Source: Bacillus sp. 2205SS5-2
GTDB taxonomy: Bacteria; Bacillota; Bacilli; Bacillales; Bacillaceae_K
Length of the DNA stretch: 64,000 nt
Assembly (NCBI RefSeq): GCF_037024155.1
Contig: NZ_JAYKTS010000004.1
Coordinates: 124,001 to 188,000 of the forward strand
Direction of reading: 5' to 3'
Both the position numbers and the translations under genes were made by a program. Under the pieces are notes generated by a model. The model ran no database searches, was not told where the DNA came from, and worked only from the letters and a program-made list of their open reading frames with translations. Positions 46,845 through 56,164 of this stretch are shown piece by piece. How positions within the stretch are numbered: position 1 is the first letter of the stretch; each line of letters opens with the position of its first letter.

Positions 46845-48002
46845 ATGTTGATCAAGCAAAAATACCTGTTCACACCTGGCCCTACGCCCGTTCCAGAACG
46901 AGTCAAACAAGCGATGAATCAACCAATGATTGGCCATCGAACCCAGGAATTCCCGCTTTTATTAGATGACGTTTCCCATAAACTGATGCCGATATTCGGA
47001 TCAGCTAATCCCATTATGGTCCTATCTGGAAGCGGAACAGCAGCTTTAGAAACAGCGGTCGCTAATGTGGTCGAAGAAGGAGATCCTGTCGTCGTGATTG
47101 TCGCAGGTGCCTTTGGTGACCGCTTTGCGAAAATCTGTGAAGCCTACGGAGCAGATATTTATGTTCTAGAAATCGCTTGGGGAACTGCATGTACCTCTGA
47201 GCAGCTTCACTCGTTTTTGAAAAAAATAAATATTCGACCTAAAGCCGTGATCGTGACTTATTGCGAAACTTCAACCGGAGTCCTCCATCCCGTTCATGAA
47301 CTAGGAATAGTAGTGAAACAGGAAACCGATGCCCTTTTTATCGTTGATGGTGTCAGTTGTATCGGTGCCGTTCCTGTCGATATGAAAAGCTGGAATATCG
47401 ATATTCTTGTGTCAGGATCACAAAAAGCGTTGATGTTGCCGCCGGGCTTAGCTTTTATCGCTAGCAACGATAAAGCGAAAGAGGTATTTAAGAAATGCCG
47501 TTCAAAACGTTTTTACCTGGATCTAAACCGTTATTCCTCTTCCTTTGACAACGAAAGCTCTACTCCTTTTACTCCTGCCATATCTTTGATCTACGGCCTT
47601 CAAGAAGTATGCCATATAATAGAAGAAGAGGGGGTCGAACAAGTCATTAGTCGTCATCAATTATTGAAGACAATGATACGTACCGGATTGGAGGCTCTTG
47701 AAATACATCTATTAACCTCTAATTCTGATGCTTCCCCAACTGTCACGGCGATTAAAACTAGTGATTACACCAGTAAAAAAATTAAAAATTGGTTGCAAGA
47801 AAATTACGGTATTTCTATCGCTGGAGGACAAGGTAAATTTAAAGGGGACATTATCCGAATCGGTCATATGGGGTATTGTACTCCCTTTGATGTATTAAGG
47901 TTGTTAAACGCTATGGAAATGACAGTTCATCAGCTTGAAGGAAAACCGGTTCTTGGTGTTGCGACGACTAAAGCACAGGAGGCATGGATCACTCATGTAT
48001 AA
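46845..48002 (+). CDS. Class V aminotransferase (serine/phosphoserine-type)
   Basis: 385-residue PLP enzyme of the alanine-glyoxylate/serine-glyoxylate aminotransferase branch. Visible are FTPGPTPVPERV, LSGSGTAALETAV, VDGVSCIGAVPVD and SGSQKAL with the PLP lysine. Coupling to serA (8-nt overlap) and the serine T-box suggest that it does the SerC step, transaminating 3-phosphohydroxypyruvate, as such enzymes do in some organisms without SerC. This is inference; a true serine-pyruvate aminotransferase cannot be excluded. The start at 46845 has AAAGGATG upstream at suitable spacing. Confidence 0.9.
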   Translation: MLIKQKYLFTPGPTPVPERVKQAMNQPMIGHRTQEFPLLLDDVSHKLMPIFGSANPIMVLSGSGTAALETAVANVVEEGDPVVVIVAGAFGDRFAKICEAYGADIYVLEIAWGTACTSEQLHSFLKKINIRPKAVIVTYCETSTGVLHPVHELGIVVKQETDALFIVDGVSCIGAVPVDMKSWNIDILVSGSQKALMLPPGLAFIASNDKAKEVFKKCRSKRFYLDLNRYSSSFDNESSTPFTPAISLIYGLQEVCHIIEEEGVEQVISRHQLLKTMIRTGLEALEIHLLTSNSDASPTVTAIKTSDYTSKKIKNWLQENYGISIAGGQGKFKGDIIRIGHMGYCTPFDVLRLLNAMEMTVHQLEGKPVLGVATTKAQEAWITHV

Positions 48003-49581
48003 AGTTTTAGTTACCGATAGTATCAGCGACACTGGACTGGCTTACTTGATTCAGCATCCAAATTTCACGGTCGATAAACAGCCCACTCTGCCCTTCGAAG
48101 AATTGTGTGAAATTATCGGAGAGTATGACGCCTTAATTGTTCGCAGTCAAACAAAGGTCACCGAACAGCTGTTGCATTATGCAACTAATCTACAGGTCAT
48201 TGCCCGTGCAGGTGTTGGCGTGGACAATATTGATGTCAAAACTGCTACTAGAAAAGGAATGGTCGTGATCAACGCACCAGGAGCAAACACGATTGCCGCC
48301 ACGGAGCACACACTGGCCATGCTGTTAGCACTCGCGAGAAACATCCCCCAGGCGCATCAACAAACCACCACCGGTGAATGGAACCGCGGCGCTTTTCAAG
48401 GGGTGGAATTGTATCGGAAAACGCTTGGTGTAATTGGAATGGGCAAAATCGGTACAGAAGTTGCTAAGCGGGCGAAAAGTTTTGGCATGAACCTACTCGG
48501 GTATGATCCTTATTTTACCGAAGAAAGAGGGCAAAAGCTTGGCATTCAAAAGGCCTCACTCGATGAAATCGCCGCTGAATCTGATTTCATCACCATCCAT
48601 ACTCCCTTAACCAATGCTACCAAATTTCTGATCAATGATGATTATTTGAGAAAATCAAAACCCGGGGTTCGCATTGTTAATTGCGCTAGAGGTGGCATTA
48701 TAGATGAAGGAGCATTAGTGAGAGCCATTTCTGCTGGTAAAGTGGCTGGTGCAGCTTTGGATGTCTATCAAACCGAGCCTCCGACAAATGTTAGTCTCTT
48801 TCACCACCCACACATCATCATGACTCCTCACCTCGGAGCTTCAACGATTGAAGCGCAAGAAAAAGTTGCCCAAGAGGTTAGCACAGAAATCATTGATATT
48901 TTACAGTCAAAGATCATTCGCAACGCTATTAATATGCCGCAAATATCAGGTGAGACACAACGAAAAATGGCGCCCTACTTGAAACTTGGGGAGCAAGTTG
49001 GTCAACTGGCTGTTCAATTATTAAATACCGCTCCAGATCGAATTGACATTGCTTATTATGGCGATCTCCTTGAAGAAGATACCGATTTGTTAACTAGATC
49101 CATGGTGAAAGGCTTGCTCTCCCATCATTTGAGTGATTCTGTGAATTTGGTCAACGCCTTCCACCTCCTCAACGAACAAGGAGTCACCCATAATATTCAG
49201 AAAAACACAGGAAATAACGGATTTGCAAATTTCATTCTCTTAACGCTTCAACATGGCTCAGAGAAGGCTGCCATTGGGGCGACGGTCTTAAATGGATATG
49301 GCGGCCGGATTATGAAAATCAATCATTACCGAATCGATATTAAACCGGAAAACTATTTATTAGTAATACAACATCAGGACGTTCCCGGCATGGTTGGAAA
49401 GGTCGGCTCCATGCTAGGCATGCACAAGATTAATATTGGTACGATGCAAGTTGGTCGAGCTGATATTGGTGGAGAAGCCATTATGGTTCTGACACTAGAT
49501 AAAAAGATTGGTAGTGAAATATTGGCATTACTGAAAGAAATAGATGGACTTGAAGGGGCGCAACTACTTGAACTGACTTAA
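47995..49581 (+). CDS. serA: D-3-phosphoglycerate dehydrogenase SerA
   Basis: 528-residue form I PGDH. NAD motifs GVIGMGKIGTEVAKRAKSFGM, ARGGIIDEGALVRA, catalytic H in HLGASTIEAQEKVAQ, an intervening domain and a C-terminal ACT domain (VPGMVGKVGSMLGMHKINIGTM, quoted in part). First step of serine synthesis, usually inhibited by serine through ACT. The ATG at 47995 overlaps the aminotransferase stop by 8 nt. In B. subtilis serA is near ribU; here it has moved behind a serine T-box. Confidence 0.95.
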   Translation: MYKVLVTDSISDTGLAYLIQHPNFTVDKQPTLPFEELCEIIGEYDALIVRSQTKVTEQLLHYATNLQVIARAGVGVDNIDVKTATRKGMVVINAPGANTIAATEHTLAMLLALARNIPQAHQQTTTGEWNRGAFQGVELYRKTLGVIGMGKIGTEVAKRAKSFGMNLLGYDPYFTEERGQKLGIQKASLDEIAAESDFITIHTPLTNATKFLINDDYLRKSKPGVRIVNCARGGIIDEGALVRAISAGKVAGAALDVYQTEPPTNVSLFHHPHIIMTPHLGASTIEAQEKVAQEVSTEIIDILQSKIIRNAINMPQISGETQRKMAPYLKLGEQVGQLAVQLLNTAPDRIDIAYYGDLLEEDTDLLTRSMVKGLLSHHLSDSVNLVNAFHLLNEQGVTHNIQKNTGNNGFANFILLTLQHGSEKAAIGATVLNGYGGRIMKINHYRIDIKPENYLLVIQHQDVPGMVGKVGSMLGMHKINIGTMQVGRADIGGEAIMVLTLDKKIGSEILALLKEIDGLEGAQLLELT

Positions 49582-49615
49582 TCACCCACCTTCCAAAAAA
49601 TGATTATTTTTTGCT

Positions 49616-49653
49616 ATCAAAAACCCACCGCTTGAAAGCGATGGGTTTTTGAT
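49616..49653. terminator. Bidirectional terminator between serA and the HAD gene
   Basis: ATCAAAAACCCACCGCTT, a GAAA tetraloop-like turn, and AAGCGATGGGTTTTTGAT pair nearly perfectly. It serves the two convergent genes. Confidence 0.9.
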
Positions 49654-49698
49654 ATTTAAATGAGATTGCGTAAAAATCCAAGCACACCATAGCCTTCC

Positions 49699-50832
49699 TC
49701 AGTTGTTATCTAAAAGAACCTCTTTCACTTCTAAAACATCATTGAGGATAAAATTCGCTTCTTTCTCTTCAAATTGTGCTCTCGCTTTTTGTCCAGAAAG
49801 TCCCGTTAATACAGCAGCGAACTTACAGCCCATTTTCCTTGCTGCCAACAGATCAGCTAAAGAGTCACCCACGATTAAAATCTCCTCTGCCCCCTCAACC
49901 GGGAGTTTGGTATTCAGACTTTCAATAGCTCCGGAACTTCTACCTTTCAGGCCCAGAACATACGTAAACGGGTTCGGTTTAGCCAATGGTCTATACTCAG
50001 GAAAGGCACGCTCCGCCTTTAAGACATCATCCGCTGTCACAATAAAGTTTTCATCGAAATGGTTGATCCAACCAAGATGAGTAAACGGTTGAATCGTTTC
50101 GAGCTCTGGTCGTCCCGTTCCAATTCCTATCTTGATTCCTCCGGCCAATAAATTGTGGAAGAGCTCGTCAATTCTTTCTGGTGCGCATATGGTTTTTTCA
50201 TTTGCTAAAAATCCCTGCTTACCGGTTTGCACAGAAGGTCTTCCTGTTGATTTCTGAACGTGATCATCCCCGACGTACCATTCTTGAGAGATGTGCTCTC
50301 CTACCGACCACAATGTACGATCCTCTGAAAAAACAGTCGTTTCGACACCTAGTTTTTTCTTAGCAAGTGTATTTAAATGTTGAAATAATCCCAGTTTAGT
50401 AGGCTTAGATCGGTTAAAGGCTGAGACAAACCCACTAAAATTAAGCAGCACCCCTTCTTTTCTAAAAGCAATGCCCATTTCCTTCAATGCATTCCGATCG
50501 ATTTCTGCCTGTAGCCACTTATTCACTTGACTCTTATCACTCAATTGCGCAAGTAAATGCACGAGCTGATAGCTTACTGTTAAATAAATCATATCCCAAT
50601 TCGCGTTCAAGCCATTCGCTTTTAACATTCGGAGTATACTATCTTCTTCAAAAACCTTTGATCTAATTTCGCCAATCTCCTGCAGACTATAGTCGGTTTT
50701 AAATGCTTCAGGTAAGAGTCCCACATATTTTTCACTTATCAACAATTCCCATACCGTAAGAGCCGATGCATCAAAGTAATGTTCTTCACTTAATAAAACA
50801 CCATCGACATCAAATAATATTTTTTTAATCAT
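49699..50832 (-). CDS. HAD-superfamily hydrolase
   Basis: 377 residues. HAD motif I DVDGVLLS (nucleophile Asp), motif II GTGRPE, motif III lysine near KPNPF and motif IV IVGDSLADLLAARKMG. It is longer than simple phosphoglycolate phosphatases, with a large helical cap (about 20-220). Substrate unknown; proximity to serA makes a phosphoserine phosphatase role possible but not shown. The ATG at 50832 has GGGGGAG 5 nt upstream; the longer frame is unsupported. Confidence 0.88.
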   Translation of the reverse strand: MIKKILFDVDGVLLSEEHYFDASALTVWELLISEKYVGLLPEAFKTDYSLQEIGEIRSKVFEEDSILRMLKANGLNANWDMIYLTVSYQLVHLLAQLSDKSQVNKWLQAEIDRNALKEMGIAFRKEGVLLNFSGFVSAFNRSKPTKLGLFQHLNTLAKKKLGVETTVFSEDRTLWSVGEHISQEWYVGDDHVQKSTGRPSVQTGKQGFLANEKTICAPERIDELFHNLLAGGIKIGIGTGRPELETIQPFTHLGWINHFDENFIVTADDVLKAERAFPEYRPLAKPNPFTYVLGLKGRSSGAIESLNTKLPVEGAEEILIVGDSLADLLAARKMGCKFAAVLTGLSGQKARAQFEEKEANFILNDVLEVKEVLLDNN

Positions 50833-51079
50833 CACTTCTCCCCCATTGCCAATTAATCTTTCAATCACTTTATCATAATAAAGCAGAATAATCCAAATAT
50901 TTCGGTTTGAGTCGAGGTTCTTTTTCCATACGGCTTTTAAGGAATAGATTATCATATGAATTTTTAACAATTTGCTTAGAGAATCTTTTCAGAATTAGTA
51001 AGAAATAATTACGGGCGGTAGGGCAAAGGGAGACAAAGGAATATATCTTGATTCGACTAATATCTCTAAGGAGTTTCCA
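50833..51079. other. Intergenic stretch ahead of the HAD gene
   Basis: Contains the upstream region of the HAD gene and the downstream side of the GrpB-family terminator. No repeat, coding frame or recognisable operator was seen. Confidence 0.45.
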
Positions 51080-51114
51080 ACAAAAAAGGAAAAGAGCCTA
51101 TTTTACTCCTTTCC
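51080..51114 (-). terminator. Terminator of the GrpB-family gene
   Basis: Minus strand: GGAAAGGAG and CTCTTTTCC form a stem with one mismatch, followed by TTTTTT. Confidence 0.78.
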
Positions 51115-51172
51115 TATCTTGTCTAAAGTACTAGAATTTATGGGTCTGTAACCTATCTCGTATACACTGAAT

Positions 51173-51691
51173 TTAGTAATTTTCTAGCCACTGTAACGCA
51201 CGTCGCTCAAGAGCCTTCACAAACTGATCTTTCCCCTCGATATACGAATCCATGTCATTGGGGAATTTCCGGGCAAGATTTACTTTGATTTCCCCATAAG
51301 CCTTAGCCTCTTCGGAATGATTGCGCAAGTAGTCTCTAAAAGCTAAGTGCCTCGTTAGGTTCGAATCACCCGATTCAAAGAAGTGAAGATGCGATTCCCT
51401 AGCTCCTTTTACATTTCTATAAAAGAATCTGCGATTTTTTATGCCATTTTCACCTTTCGCAATAAAGCATATAGTCTCTAAGGCTGCTTCTTGCTGATCA
51501 ATTAATTTTAAGGAAGGAACTTCAATGAGAAAATCAATAATCGGCTTGGCCGTTAACCCTTCCACAGAAGTTGAACCGATATGATGAAAAATAATCGTAG
51601 GATCCGGGAAAATTCTACGGAGTTCTTCTTCTACATTTAGAAAGTTTGCTTTCCATTTTTCTTGATACTGTATAACTTCTACTTTTCTCAT
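51173..51691 (-). CDS. GrpB-family (UPF0157) nucleotidyltransferase-like protein
   Basis: 172 residues of the UPF0157/GrpB family: FHHIGSTSVEGLTAKPIIDFLIEVP (quoted in part) and LAFRDYLRNHSEEAKAYGEIK are hallmarks. The fold belongs to the nucleotidyltransferase superfamily, and the biological role is poorly known. It overlaps the yqkE 3' end by 4 nt, so it appears attached to the yqkE transcript. Confidence 0.9.
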   Translation of the reverse strand: MRKVEVIQYQEKWKANFLNVEEELRRIFPDPTIIFHHIGSTSVEGLTAKPIIDFLIEVPSLKLIDQQEAALETICFIAKGENGIKNRRFFYRNVKGARESHLHFFESGDSNLTRHLAFRDYLRNHSEEAKAYGEIKVNLARKFPNDMDSYIEGKDQFVKALERRALQWLENY

Positions 51692-51945
51692 GAATCCTTA
51701 AACGTTTTCCAGCTAAGATTACTTTCATTTAGCAATTCTTCAAAACTCTTATTTTTTTCTTTTTGTTTTCGTTCTTCTTCTTTGCGTTTGGCTTCGGCTC
51801 GTTTCTGTTCGTTTTCTTCTGTTTCTAACGCCTTTTTAGTTTGTTGTAGTTGCTCTAGTAAGGAAGCATCTAGAGTATCTTTCAACGTCGCGCCTTTGTC
51901 TTCTTTTGCTTTTTTTGGCTGGGCATTCTTTTTCTTTTTGCTCAT
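51688..51945 (-). CDS. yqkE: YqkE family protein
   Basis: 85 residues, almost entirely charged helix: a Lys-rich N-terminus (KKKKNAQPKKAKEDKG), a coiled central part (LLEQLQQTKKALETEENEQKR) and a C-terminal FEELLNESNLSWKTFKDS. It matches B. subtilis YqkE (DUF3886), unknown function. The start at 51945 suits the AAAGGACG Shine-Dalgarno better than 51951. In B. subtilis it neighbours yqkF and yqkD; here both sides are interrupted by inserted genes. Confidence 0.85.
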   Translation of the reverse strand: MSKKKKNAQPKKAKEDKGATLKDTLDASLLEQLQQTKKALETEENEQKRAEAKRKEEERKQKEKNKSFEELLNESNLSWKTFKDS

Positions 51946-52089
51946 TTTCATCGTCCTTTTGCTTTTCTATTTCTCGCAGTGGAGTTTACTTCCGAATACG
52001 GCTATTGTAGCAAAATTCATTTTAATCAGTCAAAATCAAGCAAAACGGATAGAAAAAACAGCCCTCAAAGAGCTGCTTTTATTCTAATA

Positions 52090-52252
52090 GGCTGTTTTCG
52101 CAAAGATTGTGGCTTTTCGAAATAGTTCTCAATTCGTGATGAAGATTGACTTCGGGCATCTTTTCACATCATTTTTAACACGGAATGAGGAATGAAATTA
52201 GTGTTTCCATCCTTTTTTGTATGCTACAGCAACAAAGCATGCGAAAAGAGCC
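52090..52252 (+). mobile_element. MITE-like element, copy 4
   Basis: A 163-bp element from GGCTGTTTTCGCAAAG to GCGAAAAGAGCC, flanked by perfect 8-bp duplications TTCTAATA (52082-52089 and 52253-52260). The right duplication contains the scoB stop codon. Same subfamily as the inner copy at 59669 (shared GTTTCCATCCTTTTTTGTATGC). Confidence 0.85.
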
Positions 52253-52254
52253 TT

Positions 52255-52923
52255 CTAATAAGCTTCTGTTAGTACACTCTCGCACACAGTTAGTTCTGGT
52301 TCAGTAGACGTGATGACATCTTCAACTTGAAATCCTTTGGCTACTTCTTTTAGTAATAATCCTTTTTCAGTTACGTCAATAACCGCTCTTTCCGTAATAA
52401 TTCGATGAACCACGCCTTTTCCCGTCAAGGGAAGCGTGCATTTTTTTTTGATTTTTGGCGAGCCATCCTTACTTACATGGTCCATGATGACAATGATTTT
52501 CTGGGCTCCATGAACGAGATCCATTGCTCCACCCATTCCCTTAATCATTTTTCCGGGAATCATCCAGTTGGCAAGATCTCCATTTTCAGCGACCTCCATG
52601 CCTCCAAGAATAGCAAGATTAATATGCCCACCTCGAATCATCGCAAACGACTCAGCACTATCGAAGTATGCAGCACCCTCAATAGCCGTTACCGTTTCTT
52701 TCCCAGCATTGATTAAATCGGCTTCAACCTCCTCTTCCCTTGGATAAGGTCCAATTCCGAGTAGTCCGTTTTCTGATTGAAGGACAACTTGCTTGTTTTC
52801 TTCGATATAATTAGCAACGAGTGTTGGCATTCCAATTCCTAAATTGACATAGAATCCATCTCTAATTTCTTTTTCTGCTCTTCTAGCAATTCTCTCTCTT
52901 ACTTGTGCACGATCCATAATCAT
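52255..52923 (-). CDS. scoB: 3-oxoacid CoA-transferase subunit B (ScoB)
   Basis: 222 residues of the CoA-transferase beta subunit. The active-site Glu lies in [14 protein letters not shown], and [22 protein letters not shown] (here [11 protein letters not shown]) is conserved. With ScoA it moves CoA from succinyl-CoA to acetoacetate. It is 9 bp after scoA. Its TAG stop lies inside the target duplication of a MITE. Confidence 0.95.
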   Translation of the reverse strand: MIMDRAQVRERIARRAEKEIRDGFYVNLGIGMPTLVANYIEENKQVVLQSENGLLGIGPYPREEEVEADLINAGKETVTAIEGAAYFDSAESFAMIRGGHINLAILGGMEVAENGDLANWMIPGKMIKGMGGAMDLVHGAQKIIVIMDHVSKDGSPKIKKKCTLPLTGKGVVHRIITERAVIDVTEKGLLLKEVAKGFQVEDVITSTEPELTVCESVLTEAY

Positions 52924-52932
52924 CTCCCCCTT

Positions 52933-53625
52933 CTACGCTTTTTGTACAGTTCGTCTCTCAATTCGCTTTTCTTGCGTTCCTTGAATGATTCGCTGAACAT
53001 AAATACTCGGGGTATGAATCTCATTCGGATTTAATTCGCCCGTTTCATAAAGCTCTTCTACTTCAGCTATGGTAACTTTCCCCGCAGAGGCAATCATCGG
53101 GTTAAAATTGCGAGCCGTTTTGTTGTAAATGAGATTCCCCATCCTATCTCCTTTTTCTGCCCGTACAATGCTGTAATCCGCTATTAACGCTTCCTCTAAC
53201 AAATATTCTTTGCGTTGGAAGACCCGCGTTTCTTTTCCTTCTGCAATAGGTGTCCCCACCCCAGCTGGCGTATAAAATGCTGGTATCCCAGCTCCACCTG
53301 CTCGGATTTTTTCAGCAAGGGTCCCTTGTGGAATTAATTCCACTTCAAGTTCTCCTGAAAGCACTTGTCGTTCAAACTCTTTATTTTCCCCAACATATGA
53401 TCCGACCATTTTTTGAATTTGTCGATTTTTCAAAAGCAGTCCTAAGCCCCACTCATCAATTCCACAATTATTACTAATGACGGTTAAATTTTTCACTCCT
53501 GATTCAGCCAAAGCTAGAATCGCTTTTTCTGGGATTCCACATAACCCGAAGCCACCAACCATCAGTGTACTACCGTCTTTAATATCAGCAACCACGTCTT
53601 GAAAAGATGTAAAGATCTCCTTCAT
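52933..53625 (-). CDS. scoA: 3-oxoacid CoA-transferase subunit A (ScoA)
   Basis: 230 residues of the alpha subunit: STLMVGGFGLCGIPEKAILAL (glycine-rich CoA loop), ISNNCGIDEWGLGLLL and PAFYTPAGVGTPIAEGKE are clear. The start at 53625 has GGAGG 7 nt upstream. It is downstream of the thiolase gene by 13 bp, so acetoacetate is activated and cleaved by neighbouring products. Confidence 0.95.
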   Translation of the reverse strand: MKEIFTSFQDVVADIKDGSTLMVGGFGLCGIPEKAILALAESGVKNLTVISNNCGIDEWGLGLLLKNRQIQKMVGSYVGENKEFERQVLSGELEVELIPQGTLAEKIRAGGAGIPAFYTPAGVGTPIAEGKETRVFQRKEYLLEEALIADYSIVRAEKGDRMGNLIYNKTARNFNPMIASAGKVTIAEVEELYETGELNPNEIHTPSIYVQRIIQGTQEKRIERRTVQKA

Positions 53626-53638
53626 CTCGATTCCTCCT

Positions 53639-54826
53639 TTACTTTGTTCGTTCAACTACCGTGGCAACACCTTGTCCACCACCTATACAGAGCGTGGCCA
53701 GTCCCCTCTTGGCGTCACTCTTGATCATCTCATGAATAAGGCTAACTAAAATCCGCGCCCCACTTGCTCCAATTGGGTGTCCAAGCGAAATCGCTCCTCC
53801 GTTAACGTTTAATTTCTCTGCATCAAATACAAGCTCACGACCGACTGCTAACGACTGAGCAGCAAAGGCTTCATTCGCTTCAATGAGATCCATTTCTTCC
53901 AACGACATGGCCGTTTTCGCAAGCACTTTTTTGACTGCCGTGACCGGTCCGATCCCCATCACACTTGGATCGACTCCACCACTAGCATTGCCTTTAATGG
54001 TGACAAGAGGTGTTACTCCTAGTTCATCTGCTTTTTCTTTGGACATGACAACTAGCGCCGCAGCACCATCATTGATCCCTGACGCATTTCCAGCCGTCAC
54101 ACTTCCATCTTTTTTGAAGGCTGGACGCAATTTTCCTAATCCTTCTGCAGTCGTTCCTTTTCGTGGAAATTCATCTTCTTTAAAGAGGATTGGCTCTCTT
54201 CTACGTTGAGGAATTTCAACTGCTACAATTTCCTCTTCAAATTTCCCCTGTTCGATCGCGTTTACTGCTTTTTGTTGAGAAGCTGCCGCAAATTCATCTT
54301 GCTCCTCTCTCGTCAGTTCATAGCGACTGCATAGGTTTTCAGCTGTTACGCCCATATGATAATCATTAAATGCACACCATAATCCATCCGTAACCATACT
54401 ATCGACGATTTTTTGATCGCCCATTTTAAAGCCACTTCTTGCTCCATTTAATAAATAGGGAGCTTGGCTCATATTTTCCATTCCACCTGCTACAATGACA
54501 TCCGCATCACCTGCTAAGATTGCTTGAGTTGCCAAGTGAACGGCCTTTAGTCCTGATCCACATACTTTATTAATTGTCATCGCCGAAACGCCTACAGATA
54601 ATCCAGCTCCGAGTGCTGCTTGACGGGCCGTATTTTGTCCCAAACCAGCTTGGAGAACATTGCCCATAATCACTTCATCGACCGTGTCGATCGGGACCCC
54701 TGCTTTATGTAGAGCTTCTTTAATTACGATGCTGCCTAATGCAGGTGCCGAAATATCCTTTAAGGCACCGTTAAAATTTCCTATTGCTGTTCGAACTGCA
54801 CTTACAATGACAACTTCTTTACTCAT
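53639..54826 (-). CDS. Acetyl-CoA acetyltransferase (thiolase)
   Basis: 395-residue thiolase. Catalytic Cys in [11 protein letters not shown], His in [11 protein letters not shown] and second Cys in [12 protein letters not shown]. It splits acetoacetyl-CoA to two acetyl-CoA (or the reverse). First gene of the minus-strand thiolase-scoA-scoB operon, divergent from the HMG-CoA lyase. Which of the Bacillus thiolases (mmgA, yhfS) it best matches is not resolved here. Confidence 0.95.
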   Translation of the reverse strand: MSKEVVIVSAVRTAIGNFNGALKDISAPALGSIVIKEALHKAGVPIDTVDEVIMGNVLQAGLGQNTARQAALGAGLSVGVSAMTINKVCGSGLKAVHLATQAILAGDADVIVAGGMENMSQAPYLLNGARSGFKMGDQKIVDSMVTDGLWCAFNDYHMGVTAENLCSRYELTREEQDEFAAASQQKAVNAIEQGKFEEEIVAVEIPQRRREPILFKEDEFPRKGTTAEGLGKLRPAFKKDGSVTAGNASGINDGAAALVVMSKEKADELGVTPLVTIKGNASGGVDPSVMGIGPVTAVKKVLAKTAMSLEEMDLIEANEAFAAQSLAVGRELVFDAEKLNVNGGAISLGHPIGASGARILVSLIHEMIKSDAKRGLATLCIGGGQGVATVVERTK

Positions 54827-54869
54827 TATGTATTCCTCCCCTAAATCTGCTAATCTTCTACTGTATTCG

Positions 54870-54885
54870 ATGTAAGCGCTTTAAA
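54870..54885. promoter_or_regulatory. Candidate cre site in the divergent ketone-body promoter
   Basis: TGTAAGCGCTTTAA at 54871-54884 fits the CcpA cre pattern (TGNAARCGNWWWCA) except for the penultimate base. It lies between the thiolase operon and the HMG-CoA lyase gene, so catabolite repression of both is plausible. Confidence 0.55.
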
Positions 54886-54969
54886 ATCCTTTTTGAATTT
54901 TTTAAAAATTTCAGTTGCTTATTGCTCAGTCTCTTTCTACAATAAAAGAGACTACGGGGAGGGAGAAGT

Positions 54970-55863
54970 ATGAATCTACCACAAAAAGCCACGATTATTG
55001 AGGTTGGTCCGCGGGACGGACTGCAAAATGAGAAGCAGTTCGTACCAACAGAAGTCAAAAAAAACTTTATTTCTTTACTAAAAGAAGCGAATATCGAGGA
55101 AATGGAGCTCACATCGTTTGTGTCACCGAAATGGGTACCACAAATGCAAGATGCGAATGAAATAGTGACTTCTTGTATAGATAAAAATCGAAATATCGTC
55201 CTTGCTCCTAATACTAAGGGCATCTCACGTGTGATGGAAACCGACTGCCGGGCGGTTGCTGTCTTTGTTGGGGTCAGCGAAACTTTTAATCAAAAAAATA
55301 TTAATAAATCGACAACAGACAGTTTGCTTGAGCTTGAACCATTGATTGATTCATTAAAACAACAAAACTATTTTGTGCGAGCCTGTGTCTCTACCGCCTT
55401 TCATTGTCCTTATGAAGGGAAAATGGACCCTAAATCCACACTTCATTTATGTAAGGCATTCGCAGACATGGGAGTCGATGAGTTAAGTGTCGCTGATACA
55501 ATTGGCATGGCTACACCAACAGAATCCTTTTCACTCTTCTCTTTCTTAAGAGAGTCCCTAACGTCCGTACTCTTAACCGCTCACTTCCATGACACACGCA
55601 AAATGGCTATAGCAAATGTATTGGCTTCGCTACAGGCTGGGATCACTCGTTTTGATACTTCAGCTGGAGGTCTAGGCGGTTGCCCATTTGCTCCGGGAGC
55701 ATCTGGAAATGTGGCAACTGAAGATGTGGTCTATATGCTTGAACGAATGGGCGTATCAACAGGCGTAGACCTTGAAAAAGTTTGCGAAGCTATCGATATC
55801 ATTCAACCGCATCTGTCCAGACCAATTGAAAGTGGCTATTATTCCTTAAGATCTCGTACATAG
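54970..55863 (+). CDS. Hydroxymethylglutaryl-CoA lyase
   Basis: 297-residue TIM-barrel lyase. EVGPRDGLQNE (metal/substrate), FVSPKWVPQM, FHDTRKMA and the Cys-loop SAGGLGGCPFAPGASGN are diagnostic. It cleaves HMG-CoA, an intermediate of leucine breakdown, to acetyl-CoA and acetoacetate, which the neighbouring ScoAB and thiolase would use. B. subtilis YngG is the same family. GGGGAGGGAG lies about 8 nt before the start. Confidence 0.95.
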   Translation: MNLPQKATIIEVGPRDGLQNEKQFVPTEVKKNFISLLKEANIEEMELTSFVSPKWVPQMQDANEIVTSCIDKNRNIVLAPNTKGISRVMETDCRAVAVFVGVSETFNQKNINKSTTDSLLELEPLIDSLKQQNYFVRACVSTAFHCPYEGKMDPKSTLHLCKAFADMGVDELSVADTIGMATPTESFSLFSFLRESLTSVLLTAHFHDTRKMAIANVLASLQAGITRFDTSAGGLGGCPFAPGASGNVATEDVVYMLERMGVSTGVDLEKVCEAIDIIQPHLSRPIESGYYSLRSRT

Positions 55864-55919
55864 CCGCTCCTCTTTTCGCGTAAGCTATGGTTACTCTTCA
55901 GAAGAAAGGGGGAGTTTCC

Positions 55920-56048
55920 ATGAGTAAACGTGATAAAGGATATAGCCAAAAAGGACAACCCAATGCCAATAACGTGAAGCAGGTCATGGCGGCTGAAGAT
56001 GTAGAAACAGCTACCCATCCAGCTAAAAAGCAAAATGCTCGTTCGTAA
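55920..56048 (+). CDS. Probable short gamma-type small acid-soluble spore protein
   Basis: 42-residue hydrophilic peptide: starts MSKRDKGYSQ, ends PAKKQNARS, with an AEDVETAT middle. Start and end resemble shortened SspE-type gamma-SASPs (MSKKQxGYN...; A(V)KKQNAQS), which store amino acids in spores. AAAGGGGGAG lies 5 nt before the ATG. A hairpin terminator follows. Identification is from memory of the family and needs a search. Confidence 0.72.
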   Translation: MSKRDKGYSQKGQPNANNVKQVMAAEDVETATHPAKKQNARS

Positions 56049-56056
56049 AGACAAGG

Positions 56057-56086
56057 AAAAGGTCGTGCTAAGTTGCACGACCTTTT
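56057..56086 (+). terminator. Terminator after the short SASP gene
   Basis: AAAAGGTCGTGC and GCACGACCTTTT form a perfect 12-bp stem with a 6-nt loop and a T run. Confidence 0.9.
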
Positions 56087-56164
56087 AAAGTGGAACAGAG
56101 CTCTAAGTCACTCGACACATGTTATTGGGTCCTTGCTCTTATTTCTTAGGGTTTCTTATTGAAA

